Shown piece by piece: positions 1 through 5,748 of a stretch of DNA of 10,140 nt. Every line of letters begins with the position of its first letter. Within the stretch, counting starts at the first letter, position 1. Source of the DNA: Baffinella frigidus. Taxonomy: Eukaryota > Cryptophyceae > Cryptomonadales > Baffinellaceae. Both the position numbers and the translations under genes were made by a program. The notes beneath the pieces are model-generated. The model saw only the letters and a program-made list of their open reading frames with translations, did not search any database and was not told where the DNA came from. The stretch lies in the NCBI GenBank assembly GCA_026770585.1, contig MU646309.1:417302-427441 (forward strand), in the 5' to 3' direction.

Positions 1-65
<65 letters not shown>
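1..65. repeat. (AC)n dinucleotide microsatellite
   Basis: An uninterrupted AC repeat of about 32 units begins the window and probably continues to the left. It is followed by a pyrimidine-rich tract of TCTCTATC-type sequence to about position 90. Repeats of this type and length are common in eukaryotic nuclear DNA and rare in bacteria. Confidence 0.98.
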
Positions 66-67
<2 letters not shown>

Positions 68-122
68 CTCTATCTATCTCTCTTTCTCGCGGAGGGTTTC
101 GCTGCTCACCAAACTAGTGCAG

Positions 123-179
123 GTTTGGTACCAGGGCGATGCCTGCCAGGGCAGCATTGTTTCCGTGGAAACCAGTCCC
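123..179 (+). CDS. Possible short exon or repeat-family J copy
   Basis: A non-repeat island follows a pyrimidine-rich stretch ending in GTGCAG. The sequence then reads 19 open codons beginning VWYQGDACQGSIVSVE and meets TAA at 180-182. The peptide looks protein-like, with aromatic, Gly and Cys residues and no low-complexity bias. However, the first 20 bases recur on the minus strand at 5848-5866 with one indel, and related GGTTTAGTACCAG cores occur at 1768 and 2051. The sequence may therefore be a mobile-repeat end rather than an exon. A donor is not clear; GTTTCC after the twelfth codon is one option. No function can be assigned. Confidence 0.2.
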
Positions 180-213
180 TAACAATCCCTAAACCCTGAA
201 CCCTAAACCAATT

Positions 214-349
214 CACACGGTGGACTACGCACCTTTCATCAAAAGTCAACTTGCCTTGATGCAATTAACTTTGAAGAATTTCTGGTGCAATTTGGTCAGG
301 TACCCCCATTGAATCCAGGCCAAACGAAACCCTCGAATCCCACCGTGTG
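214..349 (+). mobile_element. 136-bp MITE-like element, copy 1
   Basis: A perfect 10-bp terminal inverted repeat, CACACGGTGG, bounds the element at 214-223 and 340-349. The interior has no coding capacity. Two related copies lie at 7410-7545 and 9260-9406. They share the stretch after the left end (GGACTACG, CCTTTCATCAAAAGTCAACT), an internal TTTCTGGTGCAATTTGGT, and the right end CCACCGTGTG. This size and structure are typical of non-autonomous DNA transposons. No target-site duplication is visible at this copy, which sits in degenerate telomere-like repeats. Confidence 0.7.
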
Positions 350-351
350 GG

Positions 352-520
352 AACCCTAAACCCCAAACCCCAAACCCTTTTCCCGCTCTCCCCAGGGCAG
401 GACCCTAAACCCTAAACTCCAAACCCTAAACCCTAAACCCTAAACCCTAAACTATAAACCCTAAATCCTAAGCCCTGAGCCCTAAACCCTAAACCCTAAA
501 ACCTAAAACCAAAACTAATG
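352..520 (+). repeat. Degenerate CCCTAAA telomere-like block
   Basis: The block holds runs of CCCTAAA mixed with CCCCAAA, CCTAAAA and CCCTGAG variants. The C-rich strand is the + strand. CCCTAAA is the complement of the plant-type telomere heptamer TTTAGGG, but the interruptions show an interstitial array rather than a chromosome end. A shorter piece lies at 181-210. Confidence 0.9.
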
Positions 521-530
521 AACCCGAAAC

Positions 531-934
531 CCCAGGGCGGAATGGGTCAGTCAAACAAATGCGAGCGACGGGGCGGCCCTGTACCTCAACCCCTCAACCC
601 CATTCGTGAACCCAACATCAAAACCCTCTTCCCTGATGGCCTCAACCCTGAACGCTAAACCCTGAACCAAACCCTTTCCCCGCACCCCAAGTCTTTCAGG
701 GTCGGGCAAGCAAATGCAAGTGGCAGGGCCCATGAACCCCACACTAAACCCTAAACCCTAAACCCTAAACCATTGACTCTCAACCCTAAACCCTAACCAA
801 ATAAGCCCCACGCCCCAAACCCTATTCTTAGGGCGTTTCCTAGGGCGTTTAGGGTCGGTCAAACGAATGAAAGCGGCGGGGCGGCGCGCCTCCAATATGA
901 AAACCCTCTTCACGAACCCCACACTAAACCCGGG
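531..934 (+). pseudogene. Decayed acceptor-side copies A1, A2, A3 of exon A
   Basis: Three diverged copies of the 5' half of exon A5 occur at about 531-580, 690-735 and 843-920. Each has the core GGTCGGTCAAGCAAATGCAAG followed by a GGCGGGGCGG-like stretch. Copy A2 is preceded by an acceptor-like GTCTTTCAG. Copy A3 extends into the middle of the exon and reads SNMKTLFT. Near copy A1, an NIKTLFPDG stretch lies at 616-642. None has the LPLSLDG end or its donor. The gaps are filled by CCCTAAA-type repeats. They are probably intronic remnants of duplicated splice junctions rather than working exons. Confidence 0.55.
739..806 (+). repeat. Short CCCTAAA telomere-like block
   Basis: Several CCCTAAA units occur with CTCAACCCTAAACCCTAACC variants, again C-rich on the + strand. 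The block separates copies A2 and A3 of the exon-A remnants. Confidence 0.85.
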
Positions 935-950
935 AGCACCAAACGTTGAC

Positions 951-1050
951 GGTGGTGGTACTAAACCGTCATATTTTGGCGGTAACGGTTACTAAACCGT
1001 TATCTTTTTGGCGTCAATGGCGTTAACGGTTACTAAACCGTTATCTTTCC
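951..1050. repeat. Tandem 41-bp repeat with AACGGTT-ACTA-AACCGTT hairpins
   Basis: Two perfect 7-bp stems with a 4-base ACTA loop lie at 984-1001 and 1025-1042, exactly 41 bases apart. Each is followed by ATCTTT. A related GGTACTAAACCG lies just upstream at 957-968. The ACTAAACC core recurs elsewhere, often inverted as GGTTTAGT, for example at 1768, 2051, 5839 and 5872, so this may derive from a transposon end. Confidence 0.75.
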
Positions 1051-1093
1051 CCAGGGCGGTCAAGTTCGGTCAAGCAAATGCAAGAGGCGGGGC
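1051..1093 (+). pseudogene. Decayed acceptor-side copy A4 of exon A
   Basis: CCAGGGCGGTCAAGTTCGGT, then CAAGCAAATGCAAGAGGCGG, matches the start of exon A5 at 1276-1318. The match stops before the middle of the exon and passes into CCCTACA repeats. The donor half is missing. Confidence 0.55.
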
Positions 1094-1162
1094 AAACCTA
1101 CACCCCACACCTTAAACCCTATTCCCTGAGGGCCGAACCCCTGAACCCTAAACCCTTCATCC

Positions 1163-1250
1163 TACACCCTACACCCTATACCCTATACCCTACACCCTAC
1201 ACCCTACACCCTACACCCTACACCCTACACCCTACACCCTACACCCTCAA
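1163..1250 (+). repeat. CCCTACA heptamer array
   Basis: About a dozen heptamers of ACCCTAC type occur in an almost pure run, with a few CCCTATA units. This is one of several blocks in which a single variant of the telomere-like heptamer has been locally homogenised. Confidence 0.95.
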
Positions 1251-1279
1251 CCCCAAACTAAACCCAATTCCCGCCCCAG

Positions 1280-1385
1280 GGCGGAGGGGGTCGGTCCAGC
1301 AAATGCAAGAAGCGGGGCGGCGTGACTCCAATATCCAAGTCTTGTTTCCCGAGGGGACGGCACTCCTGCCACTGTCTCTCGATGG
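1280..1385 (+). CDS. Exon A5 of candidate split gene
   Basis: This is the only complete member of family A. It is preceded by CCCGCCCCAG and followed by GTGCCT. It reads two bases, 34 open codons, then two bases. Recognisable stretches are GSVQQMQEAG, NIQVLFPEG and LPLSLDG. The ending phase (GG) fits exon B1, which begins with one base before its codon frame. Partial copies with only the 5' half lie upstream, and a copy of the 3' half lies downstream at 1478-1625. The protein family is not recognised. The exon could start further left, because the same frame stays open into low-complexity repeat sequence, so the AG choice rests on the shared start of copies A1-A4. Confidence 0.45.
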
Positions 1386-1477
1386 GTGCCTACCCCCCCC
1401 CCAAAAAATGACGATTTAGTTCCAGTGTCGTTGATTTCAGGGTTGAGGATTGAGTGTTTAGGGTTGAGAGTGACGCG

Positions 1478-1625
1478 AACATCAAGACCCTCTGTCCGGA
1501 GGGGATGGCGCTGAAAACATCAAGACCCTCTGTCCGGAGGGGATGGCGCCCTCTGTCCGGAGGGGATGGCGCCCTCTGTCCGGAGGGGATGGCGAGCGAG
1601 AGCTGTTCCCGCTCTCGCTCGATGG
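1478..1625 (+). pseudogene. Donor-side copy A6 of exon A, expanded and frameshifted
   Basis: The copy starts with NIKTLCPEGMAL, which parallels NIQVLFPEGTAL in A5, and ends with ELFPLSLDG followed by GTACCA, a better donor than that of A5. Between them lies a tandem expansion of a 23-base unit and a 38-base duplication, which put the two ends in different frames. The 5' half of exon A is absent. It is probably a duplicated exon-end/donor junction now lying in the intron. Confidence 0.5.
1488..1594 (+). repeat. 23-bp tandem repeat within A6
   Basis: The unit starts CCCTCTGTCCGGAGGGG and ends ATGGCG. Exact copies begin at 1488, 1526, 1549 and 1572; the last three are directly adjacent. The offset from the first to the second is 38 bases, because AACATCAAGA plus a short spacer was duplicated as well. 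Exact identity implies a recent expansion. Since 23 is not a multiple of three, each unit shifts the frame. Confidence 0.95.
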
Positions 1626-1735
1626 GTACCACCCCCCACGAATCAAATTCGAAAAGGTCTTGATGAGATTTCGCCAAGGCAAAATGCGGTTTTGTCGACT
1701 TAAGGCGGCGAACAAGTGGCAGAAGTGGTCGGGTT

Positions 1736-1785
1736 GACTAAACCCTGCCTGGCTTTTGAAAGATGGTGGTTTAGTACCAGCAGCG
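1736..1785. repeat. ACTAAACC/GGTTTAGT inverted pair and J-family core
   Basis: ACTAAACC at 1738-1745 and GGTTTAGT at 1768-1775 are exact reverse complements in a short spacing. The right copy continues as GGTTTAGTACCAGCAGCG and matches 2051-2064 (GGTTTAGTACCAGC). The stretch 1640-1870 around it contains no convincing exon. Confidence 0.6.
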
Positions 1786-1869
1786 TCTCCACTCGGAACA
1801 CTACGAGGAACCGTGGTTCAGTTAATTATTGGATTTTTGCCCAAGAAACACGCCAAAAGTCAGAAATTT

Positions 1870-1907
1870 GGCACGTCCCTCCCCGGATTTTCAGGGAGGG
1901 ACGTGCC
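1870..1907. repeat. Perfect 14-bp stem hairpin
   Basis: GGCACGTCCCTCCC at 1870-1883 is exactly complementary to GGGAGGGACGTGCC at 1894-1907, with a 10-base loop. A further half copy, GGCACGTG, follows at 1923-1930. There is no T-run after it. It lies in intron-like DNA and may be the core of a small foldback element. Confidence 0.9.
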
Positions 1908-1952
1908 CCGTAGCCTACCGAGTGGCACGTGCGGTTGTTTCCGTCGTTCAAC

Positions 1953-2069
1953 CATTCCCTAAACCCTAAACCATCAACCCAAAACCCGAACCCCTCCACC
2001 CTGAATCCTAAACTCTAAACCCTGAAACCCAAACCCTAGACCCTAAACCCGGTTTAGTACCAGCATCGA
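1953..2069 (+). repeat. Telomere-like repeats ending in a J-family core
   Basis: CCCTAAACC-type units with CCCGAAC, CTCTAAA and CCCTAGA variants run to about 2050. They are followed by GGTTTAGTACCAGCATCGA at 2051-2069, another copy of the GGTTTAGTACCAG core seen at 1768 and, inverted, at 957. Confidence 0.75.
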
Positions 2070-2102
2070 CAAAATCAAAACCTCTCGCGTGCGACGCTGA
2101 GA

Positions 2103-2289
2103 GAGTGATTTCCGCTCGTGTCGGCAGGTCCTCCTTCGAGGAAAAGGGTATTTGTATTTAACATGTATTTAATTTGTATTGAATACATTTTTACGTGCGA
2201 GGAATAGCCGAGTGATTTCCTAGGAGCAAGGCTGAGGTGAGTTGAGTGATTTCCGTTTGAGTGATTTCCGATGAGTTGAGTGATTTCCG
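2103..2289 (+). repeat. GAGTGATTTCCG interspersed repeat upstream of exon B1
   Basis: The 12-mer GAGTGATTTCCG, or its first 11 bases, starts at 2103, 2210, 2244, 2259 and 2278. The last copy runs into the acceptor of B1, and the first precedes the acceptor-like CAG of B0 by a similar distance. The repeated unit therefore appears to be the 3' end of the intron, duplicated together with or without the exon start. Confidence 0.8.
2128..2147 (+). pseudogene. Acceptor-side remnant B0 of exon B
   Basis: TTTCCGCTCGTGTCGGCAG, then GTCCTCCTTCGAGGAAAAGG, parallels TTTCCGCGCTTGTCTGCAG, then GTTCCCCTGCGAGGAGAAGC, at exon B1. The match ends after about 20 exon bases, so only the acceptor half is present. 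A GTATTT follows directly, but the piece is too short and diverged to call a working exon. Confidence 0.5.
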
Positions 2290-2302
2290 CGCTTGTCTGC
2301 AG

Positions 2303-2358
2303 GTTCCCCTGCGAGGAGAAGCTGACCCTCGCGCGCATACTTCCGGCACCACAAAGAG
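2303..2358 (+). CDS. Exon B1 of candidate split gene
   Basis: The acceptor is GCTTGTCTGCAG, the best pyrimidine-rich CAG in this stretch. The exon reads one base, then 18 codons (FPCEEKLTLARILPAPQR), then one base before GTCGCG. Its start phase fits the GG end of A5, and its end phase fits the two-base start of C4. The donor context GAG-GT-TGCGCACCCTAAA is conserved at copy B2, downstream at 2452-2492. The other two frames are less protein-like. The family is not recognised. If the GT is not used, the exon would hit TAA at 2371. Confidence 0.4.
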
Positions 2359-2451
2359 GTCGCGCACCCTAAGACCTAAACCCTAAAAACAAAACGAACA
2401 AGTGGACCGAAACAAATATGAAAAATTGGACGAAAAGTTGGATCCTAGATG

Positions 2452-2492
2452 GAGGCTGGCCCTCGCGTGGATATTTCCGGTCCCGCAATGAG
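2452..2492 (+). pseudogene. Donor-side remnant B2 of exon B
   Basis: The sequence parallels the second half of B1, reading LALAWIFPVPQ against LTLARILPAPQ. It is followed by GTTGCGCACCCTAAA, matching the intron start after B1. An in-frame TGA replaces the last codon and the acceptor half is missing. It fits the pattern of donor junction copies lying downstream of the complete exon. Confidence 0.5.
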
Positions 2493-2494
2493 GT

Positions 2495-2650
2495 TGCGCA
2501 CCCTAAACCATATACCCTGAACCTTCAAGTCGCCCACGCTCATCCCCTCAATCTTGAACACTAGGCCTCTCAAATTAAAACCAAAAATCAAAAACCAAGA
2601 ACCAGTAACCAATAACAAAAAACTAAAAACCAAACAAAAAAAAAACTGAG
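2495..2650. other. A-rich intron-like stretch without a gene
   Basis: After B2 come scattered CCCTAAACC and CCCTGAACC units, then an A-rich region of AACCAAAAATC-type sequence ending in a poly-A run near 2635-2645. I see no exon, RNA gene or hairpin here. Confidence 0.6.
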
Positions 2651-2659
2651 TCTTAAATC

Positions 2660-2706
2660 CCTCGGAAGCAGCAAGGCACTGGAGGGGCGAACGCGCTCCC
2701 TCTCCA
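2660..2706 (+). pseudogene. Acceptor-side copy C1 of exon C
   Basis: CTCGGAAGCAGCAAGGCACTGGAGGGGCGAA-type sequence matches the start of exon C4 through GGGGCGAACGCGCTCCCTCTCC. It then passes into CCCCAAA/CCAAACA repeats without the second half of the exon or the donor. Confidence 0.6.
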
Positions 2707-2786
2707 ACCTAAACCCCATACCCCAAACCCCAAACACCAAACACCAAACACCAAACACCAAACACCAAACACCAAACACCAAACCA
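2706..2786 (+). repeat. CCAAACA heptamer array
   Basis: About nine units of the heptamer ACACCAA occur in a nearly pure run, preceded by CCCCAAA units. This is a block-specific variant of the telomere-like heptamer. Confidence 0.95.
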
Positions 2787-2805
2787 AAAGCCCTGATTTC
2801 TGCAT

Positions 2806-2860
2806 CCCTCTTAAGCAGGAAAGGTTCTGGAGGTGCGGCCGTGCTCCCTGACGATCTTTG
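2806..2860 (+). pseudogene. Acceptor-side copy C2 of exon C
   Basis: CCTCTTAAGCAGGAAAGGTTCTGGAGG continues as TGCGGCCGTGCTCCCTGACGATC. The acceptor CAG and the phrase K-V-L-E match the start of C4 (K-L-L-E). The second half is lost. Confidence 0.55.
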
Positions 2861-2861
2861 A

Positions 2862-2995
2862 AACACCAAACACCAAACACCACACCCCAAACCCCAAACT
2901 CCAAACTCCAAACTCCAAACCCCAAACCCCAAACTTCAAACTCCAAACTCCAATCCCAAAACCCTACACCCTAAACCCCAAACCCCAAACCCAAC
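2862..2995 (+). repeat. CCAAACT/CCAAACA/CCCCAAA heptamer array
   Basis: Adjacent sub-blocks of CCAAACA, CCCCAAA and CCAAACT heptamers occur, giving regular period-7 sequence. Its translations in other frames give low-complexity peptides that are not evidence of a gene. Confidence 0.95.
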
Positions 2996-3080
2996 GCCGT
3001 GAGCCCAAATCCCCAACCCCACGCCCTACGACCTCTCAAGCCTAAGCTCCAATCGCCAAGCCCTGAAACCGCAACCCCTC

Positions 3081-3205
3081 CTCGGAAGCAGGTACCGTAA
3101 TGGAACCTCCAGACACCGTGGACCATTTCTCAAACCCCAAACCTCAAGCCTTATATCGCTTGGAAGCAGGGAAAGCTCTGGAGGCAAGAAGGCGCTCCCT
3201 CTCCA
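3081..3205 (+). pseudogene. Acceptor-side copies C2b and C3 of exon C
   Basis: CTCGGAAGCAGGTACCG at 3081-3097 is a very short remnant. TCGCTTGGAAGCAGGGAAAGCTCTGGAGG, from 3148, is a clearer copy that reads K-A-L-E after the CAG and continues to about 3205. Both keep the acceptor side and lack the donor side. Confidence 0.5.
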
Positions 3206-3261
3206 CCCCAAGTCCCAAACCCCAAACCCTGAACTCTGAACTGTGAACCCCGCGGAAGCAG

Positions 3262-3327
3262 GGAAGTTACTGGAGGGGCGAACGCGATCGCTGGCCTGGA
3301 CGACCAAGACGATGAAGGCTATCTGCG
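3262..3327 (+). CDS. Exon C4 of candidate split gene
   Basis: This is the only member of family C with both ends. Upstream is CGGAAGCAG, shared with copies C1-C3. Downstream is GTACGCGT, shared with C5. It reads two bases, 21 codons and one base: 66 nt, a multiple of three. Recognisable stretches are KLLEGRTRSLAW and KTMKAIC. It joins B1 in phase (glycine across the junction) and D4 in phase (glutamate across the junction). The high Lys/Arg/Trp content suggests a helical segment. The family is not recognised. Copies downstream conserve the second half without indels. Confidence 0.5.
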
Positions 3328-3467
3328 GTACGCGTCCTGCTTCTGGTTTACTTGTTTCGCAAATGTTTAATGTTTATTGTACATCGGGCAGATATACAAT
3401 ATATTGTACATCGGACAGATATGAAATATACAAAGGACAGATACAATATGTATATTGATATACGAAG

Positions 3468-3528
3468 GTCCTGGAGGATTGAACGCGCTCGCTTGCCTGG
3501 ACGACCAAGTCGATGAAGGCTTTCTGCG
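3468..3528 (+). pseudogene. Donor-side copy C5 of exon C
   Basis: It matches C4 from CTGGAGG to the donor GTACGCGT with no indel. It reads TRSLAWTTKSMKAFC but has TGA in place of the Arg codon after L-E-D. The acceptor-side GGAAGCAG is replaced by AT-rich repeat sequence, so no AG in the right phase is visible. Confidence 0.6.
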
Positions 3529-3642
3529 GTACGCGTTTTGTATGTTTTTAGGACATGTATACAAAATGTTGCACATCGGACAGAAAATACAATATGAGAA
3601 CGGATATGCAATACACGAAAGATAGATATGCAGTGTACGAAT

Positions 3643-3703
3643 GTTCTGGAGGAGCGAACGCGATCGCTGGCCTGGACGGTCAAGACCGTGAAGGCTATCT
3701 GCG
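3643..3703 (+). pseudogene. Donor-side copy C6 of exon C
   Basis: It reads LEERTRSLAWTVKTVKAIC followed by GTACTT, and is open throughout. The length is identical to C4 from CTGGAG to the donor. Many differences from C4 fall at third codon positions. There is no in-phase acceptor; the upstream sequence is the AT-rich repeat. Confidence 0.6.
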
Positions 3704-3848
3704 GTACTTTTCCTAACCTCGTGTGTTTTACTTGTTTCGGACAGACATACAATAGATTGACATATATACAAGATATTGCACATCGGATAGATGCACAATA
3801 TACGAATGGACATGCAATATACGAAGGGTTGATATACAATATACGAAG

Positions 3849-3909
3849 GTTCTGGAGGGGCGGACGCGCTCGCTGGCCTGGACGATCAAGATGATGAAGG
3901 CTATTTGCA
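3849..3909 (+). pseudogene. Donor-side copy C7 of exon C
   Basis: It reads LEGRTRSLAWTIKMMKAIC with donor GTATGG, and is open and free of indels relative to C4. It is preceded by TATACGAAG like C5, without the conserved GGAAGCAG acceptor region. Confidence 0.6.
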
Positions 3910-3968
3910 GTATGGGTCGGTATTGCCTTCTAGTTGATATGTGCCGGACAGATATTCCATACACGAAC

Positions 3969-4020
3969 GGATAGACGGGTCCTACGAGATTGTACGAACG
4001 GATATACGAGTGCTGCTATC
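3969..4020 (+). repeat. 52-bp dispersed repeat, copy 1
   Basis: GGATAGACGGGT at the left end and TGTACGAACGGATATACGAG plus TGCTGCTATC at the right are shared with 7339-7390 at the same spacing. The pair lies 3.4 kb apart in two different introns. This may be part of a larger mobile element, because the second copy abuts the 136-bp MITE-like element. Confidence 0.8.
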
Positions 4021-4173
4021 GCTTTCGAGCGGATAGATGGGGCATATTCGTATGTGGTGTATGTGTAACGAACATAAATGCCCACCGCCGCATGACTGAT
4101 CGAGCAATACGGTGGCAGAAGCGAGAAGCGTCTATCCTACACCTGCAGTGTCGCACGTTTTGCCTTTCCGACA

Positions 4174-4413
4174 GCTTTGCAGAGGCTTCTGTCCACCCTC
4201 AGCGTGTCGTCCACTTCACGTGCCATCCACTTTTCACAATTGGCGTCCACTTTCGACGCGCGGCGTCCACTTTTCTCACGAGGCGTCCACTTTGCACAGC
4301 CTCAGTGGTGGTGCATACAAGGCGGCCGTGTCGGTAGTCATAAATTTATCTCCTTTGCAAAGGCGAAGCTGGCAAAAGTGCTTTGCCTTACAGAGGCGAC
4401 ACGAATCGTCCAC
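4174..4413 (+). pseudogene. Acceptor-side copies D1, D2, D3 of exon D
   Basis: CTTTGCAGAGGCTTCTG at 4175, CTTTGCAAAGGCGAAGCTGG at 4353 and CCTTACAGAGGCGACACG at 4387 parallel CTTTTGCAGAGGCGAAGCTG at exon D4. D2 has lost the AG. Each match covers the intron end and the first exon bases only. Confidence 0.45.
4208..4295 (+). repeat. 20-bp tandem repeat GGCGTCCACTTTTCTCACGA
   Basis: TCCAC starts at 4210, 4226, 4246, 4266 and 4286, giving steps of 16, 20, 20 and 20. Two more units at 20-base spacing (4409, 4429) lead into the acceptor of D4 (CCACTTTTGCAG). The array may be duplicated pyrimidine tract from the intron end. Confidence 0.8.
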
Positions 4414-4441
4414 TTTTCTCACGCGGCAGCCACTTTTGCAG

Positions 4442-4480
4442 AGGCGAAGCTGCTGCAAGACGCCGTCGACAGCTGCGCAG
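4442..4480 (+). CDS. Exon D4 of candidate split gene
   Basis: A 39-nt exon is bounded by CCACTTTTGCAG and GTCTCT. It reads two bases, 12 codons (AKLLQDAVDSCA) and one base. It completes glutamate with C4 on the left and glycine with exon K on the right, so both junctions are in phase. Three acceptor-side copies lie upstream and none is seen downstream. The size is that of a micro-exon, and the boundaries rest on sequence alone. Confidence 0.4.
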
Positions 4481-4493
4481 GTCTCTCATCCCT

Positions 4494-4640
4494 GAACCCG
4501 AAGCCCGAAGCCCGAAACCCGAAACCCGAAACCCGAAACCCGAACACCGAAACCCGAAAACCGAAAACCGAAACCCGAAACCCGAAACCCGAAACCCGAA
4601 ACCCGAAACCCAAAACCCGAAACCCGTACCCGAAACCCGA
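4494..4640 (+). repeat. CCCGAAA heptamer array
   Basis: About twenty units of CCCGAAA occur with CCGAAAA and CCCGAAG variants. This is a block-homogenised derivative of CCCTAAA. It lies immediately after the D4 donor. Confidence 0.95.
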
Positions 4641-4830
4641 AACCCTGAATCCCAAACCCTGAACCCTGAACCCTGAACCCTGAACCCTGAACCCTGAACC
4701 CTGAACCCTGAACCCTGAACCCTGAACCCTAATCCCTGAACCTTGAACCCTAAACCCTAAACCCTGAACCCCACACCCTAAACCCTGCACCCTAAACCCT
4801 GAACTCTAAACCCTACACCCTAAACTAGAA
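4641..4830 (+). repeat. CCCTGAA then CCCTAAA arrays
   Basis: Around a dozen CCCTGAA units occur in tandem to about 4740, then a CCCTAAA/CCCTGCA/CCCTACA mixture to 4830. The border between variants is sharp. The minus strand is G-rich with regular GGG runs and could form G-quadruplexes. Confidence 0.95.
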
Positions 4831-4945
4831 AATAGAAAATAGAAAATAGAACCTAGATACTAAAAAAATAAAAACTATAAACCATAAACCATAAACCATA
4901 AACCATAAACCATAAACCATAAACTTCAAACTTCAAACGTCAAAC
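4829..4945 (+). repeat. AGAAAAT and CCATAAA short tandem arrays
   Basis: About three AGAAAAT units are followed by about seven CCATAAA heptamers (4875-4926) and then CTTCAAA units. These are further local variants of period 7. Confidence 0.9.
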
Positions 4946-4962
4946 CCTAAACCCTACAACAG

Positions 4963-5003
4963 GCCTTCCACGCTCGCGCTTCCCGCTCTTCGTCGGCCGC
5001 TGG
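4963..5003 (+). CDS. Exon K of candidate split gene
   Basis: A unique 41-nt island lies inside telomere-like repeats, bounded by CCCTACAACAG and GTGGGA. It reads two bases then 13 codons, LPRSRFPLFVGRW, ending on a codon boundary. The start completes glycine with D4, and the end fits the phase-0 start of E1, so it closes the D4-E1 gap exactly. The peptide is hydrophobic/aromatic and clearly unlike the surrounding repeat. No duplicate copies are visible. The small size and weak polypyrimidine tract keep confidence moderate. Confidence 0.4.
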
Positions 5004-5009
5004 GTGGGA

Positions 5010-5345
5010 ACCCTAATTCCAACCCTAAACCCTAAACCCGAAACCCGAAGCCCTAAACCCTAAACCCTAAACCATCAACCCTAAACCATCAACCCGAAAC
5101 CCGCAACCCTAATCCCTGAACCCTAACCCTAAGCTTCGACATAAATGGGAACTCCGACCCAAACCCTTCTCAACCCAAATCGCAGCAAACGAAGTTTCCA
5201 CAAAACCCGAAACCCAGAACCCGGAACACGAAACACGAAACTTAGACCCCGAGACCCGAAACCCGACACCCGGGACCTGTAAACCCCAACCCCTCAACCC
5301 TCAACCCCTACTTACTAAACCCCTCAACCCTAAATCCAGGTCGGG
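5010..5345 (+). repeat. Mixed CCCTAAA/CCCGAAA/CCCTCAA repeats, no gene seen
   Basis: Degenerate heptamers are interrupted at about 5133-5200 by a non-repeat stretch with no convincing exon. Units shift between CCCTAAA, ACCATCA, CCCGAAA and CCCTCAA. This is the K-E1 intron in the proposed model. Confidence 0.8.
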
Positions 5346-5360
5346 CTCCACTTTGGGCAG

Positions 5361-5417
5361 TCAACTTTCGGCGAGCAGCAGATGGTGGACCTCATCGAGT
5401 CTCTCGAGACCCAGCGG
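5361..5417 (+). CDS. Exon E1 of candidate split gene
   Basis: It is preceded by CTCCACTTTGGGCAG and followed by GTGCGA. It reads 19 codons in phase 0: STFGEQQ then MVDLIESLETQR. A second CAG just before ATG (5379-5381) gives an alternative 36-nt exon in the same phase. Both fit exon K on the left and F1 on the right. The second half recurs at 5749-5771 and 5898-5925, each followed by GTG. The ATG is internal rather than evidence for a translation start, since no promoter or leader is visible. The family is uncertain. Confidence 0.45.
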
Positions 5418-5447
5418 GTGCGACCTCTCCAACCTAGACCAAATCGT

Positions 5448-5545
5448 GAATCTGGCTTTTTGGATTTCGGGCGGGCTTTTGAGCCGTTAGCTTCGATTCC
5501 GACGCTTGCCAGGCGGAAATCGAGAAAGCCACATTCTGGATTCGG
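5448..5545. repeat. Imperfect inverted repeat
   Basis: GAATCTGGCTTTTTGGATTTCGGGC at 5448-5472 pairs imperfectly with 5510-5545, whose complement reads GAATCCAGAATGTGGCTTTC then TCGATTTCCGCC. It is adjacent to the larger foldback at 5573-5742 and may be part of the same composite insertion. Confidence 0.6.
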
Positions 5546-5572
5546 TCCTCTTGGCAGGGCTATTGGTCGGCC

Positions 5573-5742
5573 TTCGTTACGCAAGCTTCCAGCCCTGATT
5601 GGCTTTTTGGGACCTGAAGCGGATCAAATCCCCTCTACACTCACCCCTTTTTCAGACTTTGAAACATTTCAGGCCTCGAAAAGGGATTTGATCCGCTTCA
5701 GGGCCCAGGAAAGCCCTCCAGGGCTGGAAGCTTGCGTGACGA
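5573..5742. mobile_element. Foldback/MITE-like element with ~60-bp arms
   Basis: The left arm, 5573-5633, and right arm, 5680-5742, are near-complementary. They share GCAAGCTTCCAGCCCTG and AAGCGGATCAAATCCC exactly, with a few mismatches and one indel between. The interior is about 46 bases. The right arm ends about six bases before the exon copy E2. No target-site duplication could be defined by eye. Confidence 0.85.
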
Positions 5743-5748
5743 GCCTCA

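Larger units (their letters stand above)
3380..3970. repeat. AT-rich array of ACATCGGACAGATATACAATATA-type repeats
   Basis: Short degenerate units with the words CATCGGACAG, ATATACAATAT and TATACGAA fill the spacers between C4, C5, C6 and C7. Spacing from one exon-like piece to the next is 201, 175 and 206 bases. The composition is far more AT-rich than the CCCTAAA tracts on either side, so this array has its own origin. Confidence 0.8.

Noticed and set aside
1870-1907. Rho-independent terminator
   Set aside because: There is no T-run after the stem, and the context is not bacterial.
2588-2946. Minus-strand open frames with GVWSLEFGVW-type peptides
   Set aside because: They are period-7 translations of CCAAACA/CCAAACT arrays and disappear with the repeats.
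3348-3964. Minus-strand frames of 78-163 codons rich in Cys, Tyr and Ile
   Set aside because: They come from the AT-rich tandem repeats, and the better coding signal (LEGRTRSLAW copies) is on the other strand.
4419-4790. Minus-strand frame with repeated GFRVQGSGFRV peptides, and the matching plus-strand ETRNPKP frames
   Set aside because: They are direct translations of CCCGAAA and CCCTGAA arrays. They lack a start context and any non-repeat domain.
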